This document shows positions 11,501 through 23,734 of a stretch of 64,000 nucleotides of DNA, piece by piece (the first letter of the stretch is position 1; each line of letters starts with the position of its first letter). The stretch spans positions 124,001 to 188,000 of the forward strand of contig JAACJM010000027.1 in assembly GCA_013368315.1 (NCBI GenBank), read 5' to 3'. The notes beneath the pieces were generated by a model, which was not told where the DNA came from, did not search any database, and saw nothing but the letters and a program-made list of their open reading frames with translations. This DNA comes from Tetrapyrgos nigripes (taxonomy: Eukaryota > Basidiomycota > Agaricomycetes > Agaricales > Campanellaceae). The translations under genes and the position numbers were made by a program.

Positions 11501-13245
11501 AGGCCCAAATACCATATTCCTGACTGTCACTAGATAAAGTCAGTTTAGAACTCTTAACTGTTAATCTGTATTGGAAAAAACATACCATATCTGATCAGTG
11601 ATCCCATCAAGCATTTCCAAGGGCGGCGCAATATTTGACGTCGAGAGGAAATGAACATTGTATTCTTTCGACGAGTGTTCACGAGGCAGACCAGCTGGTA
11701 TCATGAGAAAACTGTTGTGCTTGTTCCACTTTTTCGACGTGTTTCCTGAAGTCTCATCGCAATAGAGCCATATGGGAAATGAGAGACAACGATGGCCCCA
11801 AGCATGCTCTCGCCAAGGGTTCCCAAGGATTGGATTGGTAAATGTCCAGGGAAATATTGCAGAAGGGGAATCGGGATCAGAAGAGTCGAGGACATCTGCC
11901 AATATAGAGAATAGATGAGCTGCCACATGTAAACAAACAGTAAAAGTAGCCACAAACCTTCAATAGTTGTAACATCTGGAAATGAGTACAACCCGCGCCT
12001 GATATCTTGATGCAACTCATCAAACGGTTTGAGAAACTTGTCTCTGTCCACCTCAATGTCAATGTCTTTGACCGCACGCCATGATACACGCCCATCCTCA
12101 TGTTGGACTTGTTGCATCTTCCAGCACTTTGCGACCATCTTCTTCTTACGCTCAAACCATCGGTGAGGCATGCAGATTTGAGCACCGGTGATCATGGCAG
12201 GTTCAAAGATATAGTAGTCTTTGTTCCAAAGGCGAGCCATGGGAGCGAGCAGCTCATCTGACATCTCTTTCAACCATCGGTCTGCCTGTCGAGCTTGCAA
12301 TAGCGTCGTTCCACTGTCTTCAGGATAAAACGACAAATGTGGTCGGACCTTCGGGTTAGACATTTCCTACAACTAATTAGTATCAAGACAACATCAACAT
12401 GATAAATACTTACCTGAGAAATAATGTCGGCAATGCTATTGACATAGTAAATGTGTCCAAGGGCACCGTTGTACTTGTAGGTCTCGATTCCATACAGAGC
12501 TTGCAGTTTGGAGTTGAGATCCTTCATGCTCTTGACTGAGGGGACATCTTGTACTCCATTAACCCTAAGGAGCCAAAGGAAAAGGTTGAGCTGGCGTGCT
12601 GAGAAGATGGAGCGTGGAAGATGCATGAGAATATCAAGAGTGCACGTCTATATTGCTGTATTAGCCCGACAATCAAAGACAAGAGTAAGCTCACTCACGA
12701 CTCGATCTTCCCAAGGAAACCATTCTGTTGTCACTGGTACATCTGACGTAAATCTTCTCGCTCATTTGGCAGCAGGTCCGTCGAAATAGTCTGTGTTTCT
12801 CTGCGTTAGCATGAGCGAGCAGCCATACACATATGTATTACACACCTTGATGATCACCATCCAACGTAGGATCTGTGAGACTTTCCAAAGAATTCTCAGA
12901 GTAGACGCTGGAGACTGAGCGTTCATCCAAGTCGTCGTCCGAGTCTATAGCATCTGGTCCATACTGGAATAGCTGAGCGAGAGACTGGGAAAGCTCAGCG
13001 AGAGATTGTTGCTCCCTACTACTCTCTCCTAAGTCAGTCTCATGTTCTCCTGCCTCAAACGCATCCCAGTCATATCCATCAAGGTGGAAATCCGATCCAG
13101 ACTCCAGAGAGATGGGTGGATAATCTGAGAGTGCAGGTTAGTCTAGTTTTAAGAGATCAAGAGCTTAGGGACCAGTTTTTCGCTTACAAAGATTATTAAT
13201 TGCGTAATCTTCCCGCGGGTCCTTCTCTTTGCCAAACCGCCGCAT
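8567..13245 (-). pseudogene. Agaricomycete DNA-transposon protein (transposase-like), inactivated
   Basis: A long gene of about a dozen exons. Well-defined exons are 13245-13188, 13124-12846, 12790-12699, 12647-12414, 12366-11958, 11895-11586, 11529-11124 and 11065 onward. The start MRRFGKEKDPREDYAINNLY splices in phase. Recognisable segments in order are TTEWFPWEDRV, FSARQLNLFLWLLRVNGV, MITGAQICMPHRWFERKKK, a WLYCDETSGN-type segment, a Cys/His patch FFCQHCWVKG with acidic and basic tracts after it, LDPHCDTPVEVLHVVLLGF, FNKPKFHILIHLPDHIRRFG and a Ser/Pro/His-rich tail. I know this architecture as a widespread agaricomycete transposon protein but do not assign a superfamily. It is broken by TGA at 12762-12764, 9647-9649 and 9167-9169 and by an apparent one-base frameshift near 10843. 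No terminal repeats were found. Confidence 0.7.
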
Positions 13246-13361
13246 CGACTCATCTACTCAACGCTCTCGAGGCCTACCAGCAGTTATTTCCCTTCTATCA
13301 TACCCCAATGCTATAATATAGTATACTTCACCCATAATTTACGACTTTACGCGTTCAAACC

Positions 13362-13989
13362 ATGTCGGAAACATATCATTGGCAGTCTTCAGAAGGTCAA
13401 GCTCTTCTCAACAATATCATTCGGAAATGCGTCCCTCAATGGACTGACGGCTTGAAGGATGGACAGAGTAAAGTTGTTACAAGGATATTGGATGGAGAAA
13501 AGGTGCTATGGATTGCAGCAACTGGAGAGGGAAAGTCAGCCGCATTCCAGGTCCCTGTTTTAGTCCATGAAGAGTTGCGAAGGGATCCTGAGCTATGTCC
13601 GGGTTTTGTAGCTAAGGAGAAGCCCATAGGAATTGTGGTTACACCCACGAAAGGGTTAGCCACCAATATCGTGCGTTACATGCTTATTTTCTTATTCTTC
13701 ATTAACTGATTTTATCTAGGTACACAAACTATCAAAATTATCCATACCCACATACACCTACACCCACGAGAACGTCGCCGACGACATTATCAAAGGCATT
13801 GATGTCGTTCAAGATATCGCAAACTGCAAGTATCGCATCATATGTGTCGATCCAGAACACCTCAAGAAGGACGAATGGAAGCGAATTACTTCTAGTCCCA
13901 CCTTCCGTTCCAACATCATCTTCGCCTGCGCCGAGGAAGCTCATCTCATCGACGAATGGGGAAACCCTGATTTTCGCCCGGACTTTAGG
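13362..13989 (+). pseudogene. RecQ-like DEAD/DEAH helicase, N-terminal fragment
   Basis: Two exons (13362-13670 and 13720-13989) joined by a GT-AG intron encode the first half of a superfamily-2 ATPase core. Visible are a Q-like start (WTDGLKDGQSKVV), Walker A AATGEGKSAAFQ, motif Ia VVTPTKGLATNIV, and a motif II variant AEEAHLIDEWG followed by FRPDFR. Helicase motifs III-VI are absent: the homology stops at 13989, where an unrelated minus-strand ORF begins. RecQ-like genes of this type are multicopy in agaricomycetes and often lie near transposons. As it stands the protein could bind ATP but not act as a helicase. Confidence 0.7.
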
Positions 13990-15007
13990 TACGCGTCATG
14001 ACCACTGCACCTTTGCGTTGAGTGGCAGCCATGCATTCGGTGATATACCAGACTGCAGGATCACGAGCCTTGAGTCTTTCTGCGAGTTTCTTCATGGAAA
14101 ATGACCGGATGTGCTTCATTTCGAGTTTTTTGACAGGAAGACAAGTTTGAAAGGTGGGGTCGTAATCTGGATCACCTTCGTCTGGATCAGAAGTCAATTT
14201 CTCGAGACCCTTGTGAAGTTTGTTGCCAACAACACGTAGGAACCAAGACGATAGCGAAACGCGAGCATAATGAAGAGATCGTAAATCAGCGGTTGGGGAA
14301 AAATGATGATCTCGTTCAGATATCAGGGTTGCCTTGGGTGAAGGATAGCTATACTTGTGGTCGTATATTTTCTTTACGTTATCGAGGACTCGAATGGTTG
14401 TTTTCCCTTGAAGCCAGTATTGTACCATGGACCGATTCCGAAGACTCGTACCCTCGGCAGATAATATAATGTCCAGAAACTTCCCAATACCCCCCACAAA
14501 ATTCTCGCGGATCTTGTCCAGTACTAAGTCAGCTCTTTCCTCATCGCAGAGCGTATTCTCATCCTTCCGCACTCGTTTATTTGAGGGCCAATGTGGCGGT
14601 GAGCAAGGATTTGGAAAAAGTGATGGTTCAAGGGTATTCGGAACTATAAGATTATCGTCTTGTCTTCGTTTAGGAGAGAAAGGTGTGGATGGAGGAGCGT
14701 CGTCGGCTGGTGAATCAAGTCCCATGGTCAAATCTGGAAGATCATTCACAGAAGGTGTATCATTGATGTTCGGAGGAACCGCGTTGAATGGAGTGGAATT
14801 GATGCTTTGATGGTGAGTTGCTGCTTGTAAGTAAGACGTAGCATTGATGTTTGACGGGTATGGGAAGGAAAATGAAGTTGAAGGAAAAGAGGGATCTGCG
14901 GCATTTGACGTTGAGTGTACCAAACTCCACGGTGCGCTATAGGGCACAGAAGGTCTCGAGAGATGGGCAGAGTACTTGCCAGAGAGTGGCCGTCCTCTCT
15001 TTGACAT
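13985..15007 (-). CDS. Unknown transposon-associated protein, probably 3'-truncated
   Basis: A single open frame of about 340 codons begins MSKRGRPLSGKYSAHLSRPS, with a Ser/Pro-rich first half and then a helical region reading DLVLDKIRENFVGGIGKFLD, YWLQGKTTIRVLDNVKKIY and RSLHYARVSLSSWFLRVVGN. The stop is created where the sequence meets the truncated helicase, so the true C terminus is probably missing. The layout is reminiscent of the N-terminal part of DUF6589-type transposon proteins, but this is a guess. The start at 15007 was preferred to upstream codons because those lie in the MITE at 15054. Confidence 0.45.
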   Translation of the reverse strand: MSKRGRPLSGKYSAHLSRPSVPYSAPWSLVHSTSNAADPSFPSTSFSFPYPSNINATSYLQAATHHQSINSTPFNAVPPNINDTPSVNDLPDLTMGLDSPADDAPPSTPFSPKRRQDDNLIVPNTLEPSLFPNPCSPPHWPSNKRVRKDENTLCDEERADLVLDKIRENFVGGIGKFLDIILSAEGTSLRNRSMVQYWLQGKTTIRVLDNVKKIYDHKYSYPSPKATLISERDHHFSPTADLRSLHYARVSLSSWFLRVVGNKLHKGLEKLTSDPDEGDPDYDPTFQTCLPVKKLEMKHIRSFSMKKLAERLKARDPAVWYITECMAATQRKGAVVMTRT

Positions 15008-15053
15008 AAGTAGCTGCGATGCGAAGCTTGGACGAAGATGCGAAGCTTGGATG

Positions 15054-15679
15054 CAGTGTTGCCGAGGTCCGGTTCGGGTCAGGTCCAGCCAAAATTTTCT
15101 GGCCCTTGGCCCGGACCTACAGGGTCGGTCCACTCTCTCGCTGGACCCTGGCCCTGGACCTGCGGACCTGGGTCAAGAGGGCCGGTCCGGGGTCGGCCCA
15201 GGTCCACATAGAGAAAAAGGTTTTTTGGAGGGTAGGACCCAAAAAAATGTTAGAATCTGTAAATAATGTAATTTAGTAGTTGTATCTGTATAAACTGACA
15301 ATGATGACTGTAATAACTGAGCCACAGCGCGTCTGCACTCAAGTGATAACATTTATGCAGCTTCGAGGTCATGCTCGGCATCTTCCGAGTACTGCTATTT
15401 TGTCTGTGGCAACCAATACGGCAACTCAGGTCACCAGATCCTCTATCAAAAAGGTCAAAAGAAGGTCATCGAAGCCGCTCTAAGTGCCTAAACTCAGTCA
15501 TGCCGACATCCGAGGTCCAGAGGTCCGGACCGGGTCAGCCCTCCTCCTCAGCCTCTGACCCTCGACCCGGACCTCCAGGTCCGGGTCAGGTCTTACATAG
15601 CCACTGGACCTGGACCTCGGGGTCGGTTCGGGGTCGGTTCAGGGCCAATGGGGCCATGGCCCGGACTCCGGCAACACTG
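15054..15679. mobile_element. hAT-type MITE, 626 bp
   Basis: The ends form inverted repeats beginning CAGTGTTGCCG: the first 19 bp match at 17 positions (CAGTGTTGCCGAGGTCCGG against CAGTGTTGCCGGAGTCCGG). They are flanked by a perfect 8-bp duplication CTTGGATG at 15046-15053 and 15680-15687. An 8-bp duplication and CAGTG ends are the hAT signature. The interior is very rich in GGTCCGG/CCGGACC words, strongly self-complementary, and encodes no transposase. Confidence 0.88.
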
Positions 15680-15859
15680 CTTGGATGAAGAAGTAACGAA
15701 GAAGTAAAAAGAAGCCGTGACATCACCTTCTTTCCCAAAATGGGTCGTGTGAATATTACGCGATAAATCAAATGTATTGGTCAAATCTGGTCCCTATAAA
15801 CCCCCGCTTTAACAACAGACTGCTATCGCATCATTACAATGATCGCTGATACTGTCTGT

Positions 15860-16281
15860 CTAGGAGAGACTAAGTGCAGGTAATGGTTCTCGTGGGTTAC
15901 TGGCTGGTAAAAATGCCTGGAGGAGGCGGGTAGCTGCGATATCCCCCACAGAGAGTATGGGCACAGCTGGGGCTGAAGGGTCAGGGGAGGTCTGGTGCTC
16001 TTGACGCGTCGTTTGCCGGCGGTGAAGTGCAGTGACCCGCTCCTGATGTTTTGGGAATGCTTCGTGTCTCCGGATGGTTTTGGGATGGCGGCCAGTCTCA
16101 TCGTGACATATCAGGCAGTAAGCATACCACTTGTTTCTTTCAAAGGCAAGACGCCATACTGCATTGAAGAAACGAAGTGTAAATGTGCACGACACGTCAG
16201 TGACGCGGTCTCAGCCTGAGAGGCCATGTGGGAATAACGCTTGCCTTTTTCGTCAACGTCCCTTGGCCTCGTGTTGGACAT
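15860..16281 (-). pseudogene. Zinc-finger N-terminal fragment of a transposon protein
   Basis: From ATG at 16281 a short exon (MSNTRPRDVDEKGKRYSHM) and a second one joined across a small, poorly defined intron near 16200-16160 read KWYAYCLICHDETGRHPKTI followed by RRHEAFPKHQERV. The Cys-x2-Cys and paired His spacing resembles a C2H2-type finger found at the N terminus of basidiomycete transposases. The frame ends after about 60 more residues without a catalytic region, so it looks like a fragment. Confidence 0.45.
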
Positions 16282-16851
16282 CGTCTTGCAGCCAGTTCAA
16301 AATTTGCGAGAATGAGCGTGAGCTGGTCAAAAAGTGTCTTTGCAGTCTATCTTAGCTACATTAGGACTGGGTACAAAAAATTTTAGCCTACACTCCAATT
16401 TCATTTTCGAGCTGCGGGTGCCGGTAGTCGTTTAACCCGGGCACATCTGAAGGTCTGGCCGTGCACCTGACCCGTTGATGTTATACTTGACCCCGTCAAT
16501 GTCATATATATTGAGCCCGTCGAAGATATGTGTCTCGTCCTGTTCAAGATATTGTCAAGCTGGTAATCTAAAAGCTATAATAAAGTGTCAGGTACTGCAT
16601 GATACCTACACTAGTGAAGTTAGTTGCATCGTGTGACAAAGACTCACAGATAGATACCTGGGACTCTCATTAAACGTGGAAAAATGAGAGGTGAAGGCCT
16701 ATATTCACGTATGTACATAGATACATAGTACATAGACTTAGCGCGTTGGCATCAGCGGAGGAGAGGTGATTGTTTCTGCAGGGACTATAGGTATGTCTTC
16801 AAAAGTTTGGAGAAATCCGCGAGTACTTACTTTGTCAATCACTTACCTTCG
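16282..16851. other. No gene recognised
   Basis: No family-like coding sequence seen on either strand. Confidence 0.4.
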
Positions 16852-17470
16852 TTATGGAAGGTAGCCCAAAGATTCTGGAACTTTCAGGCGTTGGGAACTC
16901 GAGCATACTCGAAGCTGCGGGTGTTCAATCAGTTTTGGAACTTCCTTCCGTTGGAGAAAACCTCGTTGGTGAGTCTCATAGGACTGTGTGTCCGTCGCAA
17001 CTGAAAAATAGTACGAGTCTAGATCATGCTCATAGCTGGGCAAACGCTTTTACGAATATCAGGTTTGGACTAGTTACTTTCCGATTTCCGTTTCTGAACT
17101 GACTTTATGATTTTTCCACAGCCTTACAAAGGATGTTCTAAACCAGAATCCCATTTTTGCTCAACAACAATTGGAACTGTGGTTCGAGAATAGAACCGGC
17201 GAGTGTACGGGTTAATACCATTTATCTAAAACTCATCAACGTTCGGACATCCAGGTTTCTACTCTGCTGTGCCAAGATCTCTTGGTATCGCAGTGCCATC
17301 GAACGTCTTCAACCAAATCCAGCTAAACGACCTTATCAAAGAGGTAGAGAGAAACCTACAATCCTTCGCGACTCAGTTCTCCAATGGAAACCCGCAGTTA
17401 GCCAAAGGAATCTACGTATAGAACTAGAGAAAAGAGCAGCCAAAACAGCTCTGGTTTGTATCTTACCATA
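16852..17470 (+). pseudogene. GMC oxidoreductase internal fragment, broken
   Basis: Shows part of a flavin-dependent GMC oxidoreductase (alcohol/glucose oxidase superfamily). The second GMC signature is clear (ILELSGVGNSSILEAAGV then LELPSVGENL), ending at a GTGAGT donor near 16970. Two later exons read LTKDVLNQNPIFAQQQLEL and FYSAVPRSLGIAVPSNVFNQ, then QLAKGIYV directly followed by TAG (17419-17421) and another TAG two codons on. The N-terminal FAD-binding GxGxxG and the C-terminal catalytic His region are both absent nearby. It is a relic of the middle of the gene. Confidence 0.7.
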
Positions 17471-19558
17471 AAAGGAAAGGCCGGCTCTGGCGTTCCTAGG
17501 ACGGCTCTTACCAGCCGGCTCTTGCCAAACGGCGTAGCCGCGTCCGCATTTGGGGGGGCGCAGCATGGATTTGGCCTCTGCCACCGAGAAGATACTTAGG
17601 AGGTAGCGAAGGGGAACGAGGACTCTGAGGCGGCTGGGCACTCAGAGTGTCTTTGGACTTGTGCGACGTGCTGGCGGTACTGACGAAAGAGGAAGGTGCC
17701 GCATCACGTGCATCCAAAGACCTCTATCTGCCTCGTTCTCTTTGAGAACACAGCAGATCAACAAGTTATAGATGACATGATGTTGGAAGAGTAGAGTTTG
17801 GTTGGCAGCAGGGGTAACTTGAGAGAGAGGGAGCGAATTGCAGTGTGACGAGGATGGTGGTGGTACGAGAAGAAGGGCTTCTGCCAATAGTCCCACAGTC
17901 GAGGAGCGAAATGAGGGACTTGATAAAAATTTTGGATCCATCGAAAGCCAGGTGAGGACACGTCATCGTTGCCTAAATCGGGCTAGCCAAACGTCTCGAC
18001 CTTCGGCGCCTCGGCCCTTGCTCTTTTTTCATTATTACTCCGTGTAAAGTAGATATGTAGATATTCTCACTGAGCCCAATGCTCAAGACCTAAGTCAGAA
18101 CAGGTTTTATAAATTTTCCTAGGTACAAGCACGACAGGCTGTGGTTGAGAATAAAAAAGATGATAATTCTAAGTACTACGAGAGTGGCTTATATACTAGA
18201 AGGCGTGTGAATAGATATGTAAACTATATAGTCGTCCGTATTAGGAAGTACGCGTTACATTCCGTCAGCTCAATTCTGATGGTTTCTGACCAGAATTGAC
18301 CCTGCTATCAGACTCGACGTTTCTGTCAGATCTAACCAGAAACAGTCAGAATCCGCCAGGATTTTTGGCATCTTCTCAGATTTCACACTTGTCGTTTTTC
18401 ATTGGGCTTCAACATCTACGCAAGCACCGCCAGGCTTCTCGCGCCGAATCACGCAATAGTCTATTTGACGGACAAGATGCTCAAGAACCCTCGGCATCTT
18501 ACAATCAAATTATGGACCAGTCTGATGACAACGACGAAGCAAACTCTGCTGATATTGAGCTACTCAAGCCAGACCTCGGAGCGTTAGGTCAAATGCATCT
18601 CGGATCTCTGATATAACAAGAGACACGCAACTCTGAGAACTTTGTAACCCAACGCCCAAATCGCATACTCAATGAATACCCAAAACCCCCCCGTTAACGC
18701 ATTCTCATCCCCGCTCTTTCTCCTCTACTCCTCTGCTCCTCTGCTTCTCCCGTTTCTTTTAGTGTTGGGAGTGTTATAACTTTGAATAACCCGTCTACCT
18801 CGTCAAAGTCAAAGTGAAAATCGCGTTCCGATACCATGCCCCATTCTCATCTTTGACTAAAAGTAATCTAGTCAGAAGGGGAAGTGGTCAGGGGGGTCAG
18901 TATCATATTGCGTTGTCATCCACCCAGCTCTTGGTGTCGGGGGCGTTGAGTGGGCGTCGGCAGCGGTGGACATACTACATAGTCAAATTCTAAAATATTA
19001 CCTTGACGACAAGCGTCTTCTAACTCAGGTATATGAACGACAGCAATTTCAGTCTCAAGACGCTTGTATACATACAGAATCTTCATAAGCAAATATAAGA
19101 TGAGAGCTTGAGAGGACCGACGCGTAAATCCCACGGCTTCCTTTTTCTTTCGCTACCACCATCATCTCCACAGTGGACGTCGTGTGCTCCGCGGAAACGC
19201 CTTCAGTTTAACCTTATCTCGTCCGGAATGGTACAAATTAGTAGGTCTATCATCATATGAACTTGAAGATACCTTTGGCCCAGTTCTAATCTCAGCTTCA
19301 GCTCTAAATCTGTCCAAGTTCTTCCACGCATCTACCCAGTCATACGACGAGCTGGCGTGCTACGGCGAAATGATAGCGAAAACAGACGTCTTTCAAGGTT
19401 TGTGCCTCTTACTGCTCCATGCCATGTGAACTCTGCTAATCAGTTTCTGTTTCCTTGCTTCTAAAAGGTACAATGTACAAGTTTAGGTTAAAAGCCAGCA
19501 CGGGTGCGAATCTCCCCTTCCTTGGCTTTCAACTTCCTCTCTCTTGTTCTACAAGGTC
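17471..19558. other. Intergenic, one unassigned ORF
   Basis: Mostly without recognisable coding sequence. A plus-strand frame at 18296-18616 (start MTLLSDSTFLSDLTRNSQNP, ending in an acidic DQSDDNDEANSADIELL segment) has ordinary composition but no family I know. The last few hundred bases should include the OPT promoter and are pyrimidine-rich near 19160 and 19510. Confidence 0.35.
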
Positions 19559-22500
19559 ATGGCCGACACAGCAATGGTCCCGACATTCGCAGAAGATGAG
19601 AAAATCGACACCGCCGATGAGAAGGAAGGAACTGAGAAGATTGAGATCGGCAGAGATTTACTCGACGTGACGGACGTAGGGGAAGTCTTCGCTGAAGGGC
19701 CACGTCTAATTGACCTTGGGGAAAATGGCAAGGAACGTCCAATTGGTACGCGGTAGTACAGTATCCATCTCCCTAATATCGTTACTGACTGTGGATTATC
19801 CTCGCAGAGACCGACGCCGACTACTCCATGCGGCTTATCTCTCTCGAAGACGACCCAAGTCTACGTATCTCAACCTTCAGGATGTGGTTCTTAGGCCTCG
19901 GACTAGCATGCTTCGGTGCAGTCCTCGGACAAATCTTCGTGAGTATATCCTTGTGGCGCTTCATATGACAAGTGGCTAATAATATGCTATCTTAGTACTT
20001 CCGCCCACAGACGGTGAGTGCTAGTTCATCCTTACTACTATCTATTAATCTCCCTAGTAGATCGCCGTCAGTTCTCTCTTCCTACAGGTTTGTTCAACAT
20101 TGTCCTTTTTTGTTTTTTGCTCTCAAATACCTTCCAAGATCATATCCTTCATATTTGGCAAGGTACGCTTTTACCGGAATCGCTTATCTTCACTTACTTC
20201 TTTTTGTTTATTTTAGGTCCTCGAAGAGATTGTTCCTGGCCCTAGCGAAACAGCTCGCATCAAGACTCGGAATAACCGGTTCTGGAGGTTCATGAACCAC
20301 GGTCCATTCAGTGCGTTTTATCTCTCTTCATCTTCCCTTCTCGGTCCTCATCTATACGTATTTTCAACAGATCTCAAAGAACACGTCTCAATCACCATCA
20401 TGGCCTCAACCGCCTCCACCTCAGCTTTGGCTATTAGTATCTTCGCAAGTCAAGATCTCTATTACCATATCAGACCGAATGCTGGAGTGGGAATCTTCAC
20501 GTACGTCCGACTTTAGTACAACTGCCCTATCGGCCAATCCCAAGCTGACAAGCCTATCTTCCGACCCATTATTAGGTTGATCGCTTCCCAGCTGATTGGG
20601 TATGGAATGGCCGGTGAGTCGTGTGGCTCCACAACGTCGGTTACTAAGCCCTACCTGTTCTTGTTCCTTTTTTCTCGTCTACCAGGGGTAATGCGAGACG
20701 TCCTTGTTTACCCTACATTCGCAGTCTATCCACAATTAATGCCTACAGTCCAACTATTCGACGCTCTCCATAGAGGGCAGGATGCAATTATGCAGAAGAA
20801 GCGTTTGAGATTCTTTTGGATTCTTTTTATTGGGATCTTCGTATGGGAATGGTTTCCTGTGAGTGTGACATAGAAGTTTTGGCGCAATTTTGCTTCTTTC
20901 TTTCGCTTCCGAATTAACTGATGGGTCTATGAATGCAGGAATACATCGCACCGTGAGTTTGAGTTTCCCCGACGTCCGTTTCTGTACTGATTTCTGAATC
21001 TATCCAACCCAGTACACTCACCGGTATAAGCATATTCTGCTTAGCTGACCAGAAAAGCGCCTGGGTGTCTAGGATCTTTGGTACGTACTTATATACACCT
21101 TCCTCCTTCTTTGGCAATTGCGCTGATGATCAATCCACAGGTGGGACTTCCAACAACGAAGGTTTGGGCATGTTTTCCATCTGCTTTGACTGGGCGTACG
21201 TCGGTTCGGGCGGCGGCACCATTGGCGCGTTGGTTCGTACCTTTTAGTTTTCCGATTTGGAGCTCGAGTTATCTGACTAATAAATCATAGTTCACTCCTT
21301 TATCCACCATGCTCTCTCTTTACGGCGGATGCGCTGTATGCATGTATGTTTTCTCTAATTCGTGGCCTTATATATGATTAAGCTGAACGAATCACTCAGA
21401 GTCGCCTTCTGCGCTTGCTACGCTGCCAATACTTGGAACGCCCAAAACTTTCCATTCCTTTCTCAGCTACTGTATTATCAGAACGGTGGGTCTTTGATTT
21501 TATTGTATGATTAACCTAAGCGTTAATAATACAATATCTACAGGAACTGAGTACGACCAACTTGCCATCTTGAACGACGATTTTACGCTCAATTTTGAGA
21601 AACTGGAAGAACAGGTCAGATCAGATTCTCCTATGCGCATAAGAGGTTTGCTTACTGTATTCCATAGGGCCTTCCGTGGTACGCTGCGGCGCAGCTATTG
21701 TACCTTCTGAGTCGTACTATCTACATCGGAGGTTCGTTTTTTAGAAGAACTCCAAGTAGAGATTCTATTCGCTAACGATCCTTAGCTGCGATCACGCATT
21801 TCTTCGTTTGGCATTGGGGAACGATCTATAAAATCCTCAAGAACTATTGGGTATGTAGTACCATCTCTCGAATTCGATTTTTCACCATCTTTCCCTTGCC
21901 AGACCGAAGAATGCCAAGACCCTCATTATCGCAAGATGAAAGTCTACAAAGAGATCACCAACTGGGCATACTTTGGGATTTTCGTAGTTTGTTTGGCTTT
22001 GGCGATTGGTCTAGCTTATGCAGCCGAGTCGGGATTACCAGCTTGGGCCCTGATTATCGCTGTCATATTTGCTTGGGGATTCACTCCTATCATTGGAACA
22101 GTGAGTTATAGTTTATTCGTGTAATCCTTGCTTAATATGTGAAGTGATCATCAATTAACCTGCGATAACTAGCTGTACGCGACTGTAGGGTACGCTCCAA
22201 ACATTCAGAACTTGATGCAGGTAATTGCAATCTTATATACTTGATCTCAGAAGATCCTGATATCCATTCCTTTTAGATGCTTGGAGGTGCTCTAGTCCCT
22301 GGAAAGCCCGTCGCCAACATGTACTTTACGCTGTACGGAGAGAACCCAATATTACAGGCTCTTGCATTACTCGGAGACTTGAAGATGGTTTGTCTACCTC
22401 TGCTCTTTACATCCTCCGGCATCGATTCACAAGGGTTTGATAGGGACAATACACTAAAATTCCTCCTCGTGTAACGTTCATGTTACAAATAATAGGAACC

Positions 22501-23417
22501 ATCGTTGTAAGTGCTTCTTCGCTCGACTGCTCGCCGGGAGCATACCTTCATAATTATTACAGGGAGGAATTCTGAACTTCACCATCATGACGGTGCGTTT
22601 TTTGATTTTTCTGAAGCGAAACTTGATTGATGCTTTACCTCTACTTGAAGACTGTGATCAACGCTCAGCGCCCGGTTCTTCTGGACGTTCAGGGAACAAA
22701 TGTATGGTCAGGTCAGCAAGTCCAGTCCTACAACAGTGCCGCAGTCGCCTGGGGTGCTCTCGGAAAGCCGCTTTACGCTACTGGGACACGATACGGAGTA
22801 AGCTATTGTGTAGTATCGTTTCATCGAATATTCATGATCTTACATGCTTGTCGACCTGTAGTTCGTGCCATACATGCTTCTTGTTGGCTTAGGCGTCCCT
22901 ATTCCGTTCTGGCTGGCCCACAAGAGATGGCCAAAAGTTGGATTCAACTACATCTTCACGCCGGTTCTCGTTGGTCAGTACTCACATATCTTTACTCCTG
23001 ACTCCATGAATACTCAGATGTCTACATGTAGCCGAACTTGGGTTACTGAGCGTCGGTATCAATTCTAGCGTCTTCACGACCTTCGTCCTCTCCGTCTTCT
23101 CGCAGTACTACTTGCGAAAATATCGTGCAACTTGGTTCCGAAAGTACAAGTACGTCCATTATCTGATCAATATCTGAAAAGGTAGAGTACTCACAGCCAG
23201 AGTCTAGCTTCCTGATGAGTGCTGCGTTAGATGGAGGAACATCCGTGATGATCTTCGTCTGGACATTTGCTGTAGGAGGTGCAGGCGGCAAGGCGATTCC
23301 CTTCCCTAACTGGGCATTAGTAGGTGTCTCATACAACCTTCACGGAACCTCTTATTCACTTCTGCCTCTCAGAATCCCGTCGGCAACGCAGATTATTGCA
23401 AGAGACTCAACAACTAG
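19559..23417 (+). CDS. OPT family oligopeptide transporter
   Basis: Plasma-membrane proton-coupled importer of small peptides, or of the related substrates of this family. About 18 short introns join into a frame of roughly 750-790 codons without a break. The N terminus (from ATG 19559) is an acidic cytosolic tail. Then come EDDPSLRISTFRMWFLGLG, typical of OPT proteins, FNLKEHVSITIMAS, LIASQLIGYGMAGVMRD, VYPTFAVYPQLMPTVQLFDA, EGLGMFSICFDWAYVGSGG, ECQDPHYRKMKVYKEITNWA, GTLYATVGYAPNIQNLMQML and a C-terminal GGAGGKAIPFPNWAL before the stop at 23415-23417. Multiple hydrophobic segments fit 12-16 membrane spans. Spliced codons agree across the junctions I checked, so it is probably functional. Confidence 0.9.
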
Positions 23418-23734
23418 CACTCTTCGCATCTTTACATTTCGTTCTATGCATTTTCACTGGTTGTTCACTGGATATTTGGGCTGGCCTTGGTTGACCCCTC
23501 GTTCTTTTGTTCTCCATATAGATCTGCGTTTATGGTGGCATGTATTGCGATTGAATCAGTACGAATCAACGAAGCATGGCGTATCGAGCGCAGAGAAATT
23601 GGCTAGATAAATGAAGACTGTAGTACATGTATACAATGATGCAAGAGCGTCGAGTGCGGGGTTCATATCAAACGAATGTCAGTATTTATTATAATAATAA
23701 GTTGGGGTACTTGTAAGGATGTGTATGTCAAATT
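23418..23734. other. 3' spacer of OPT gene
   Basis: No gene seen. Convergent with the minus-strand ABC fragment; contains an AT-rich stretch near 23690. Confidence 0.4.

Noticed and set aside
8567..13245. Assignment of the transposase-like gene to the KDZ or Plavaka families
   Set aside because: Some architecture is reminiscent, but I could not identify the diagnostic catalytic motifs of either, so no superfamily is claimed.
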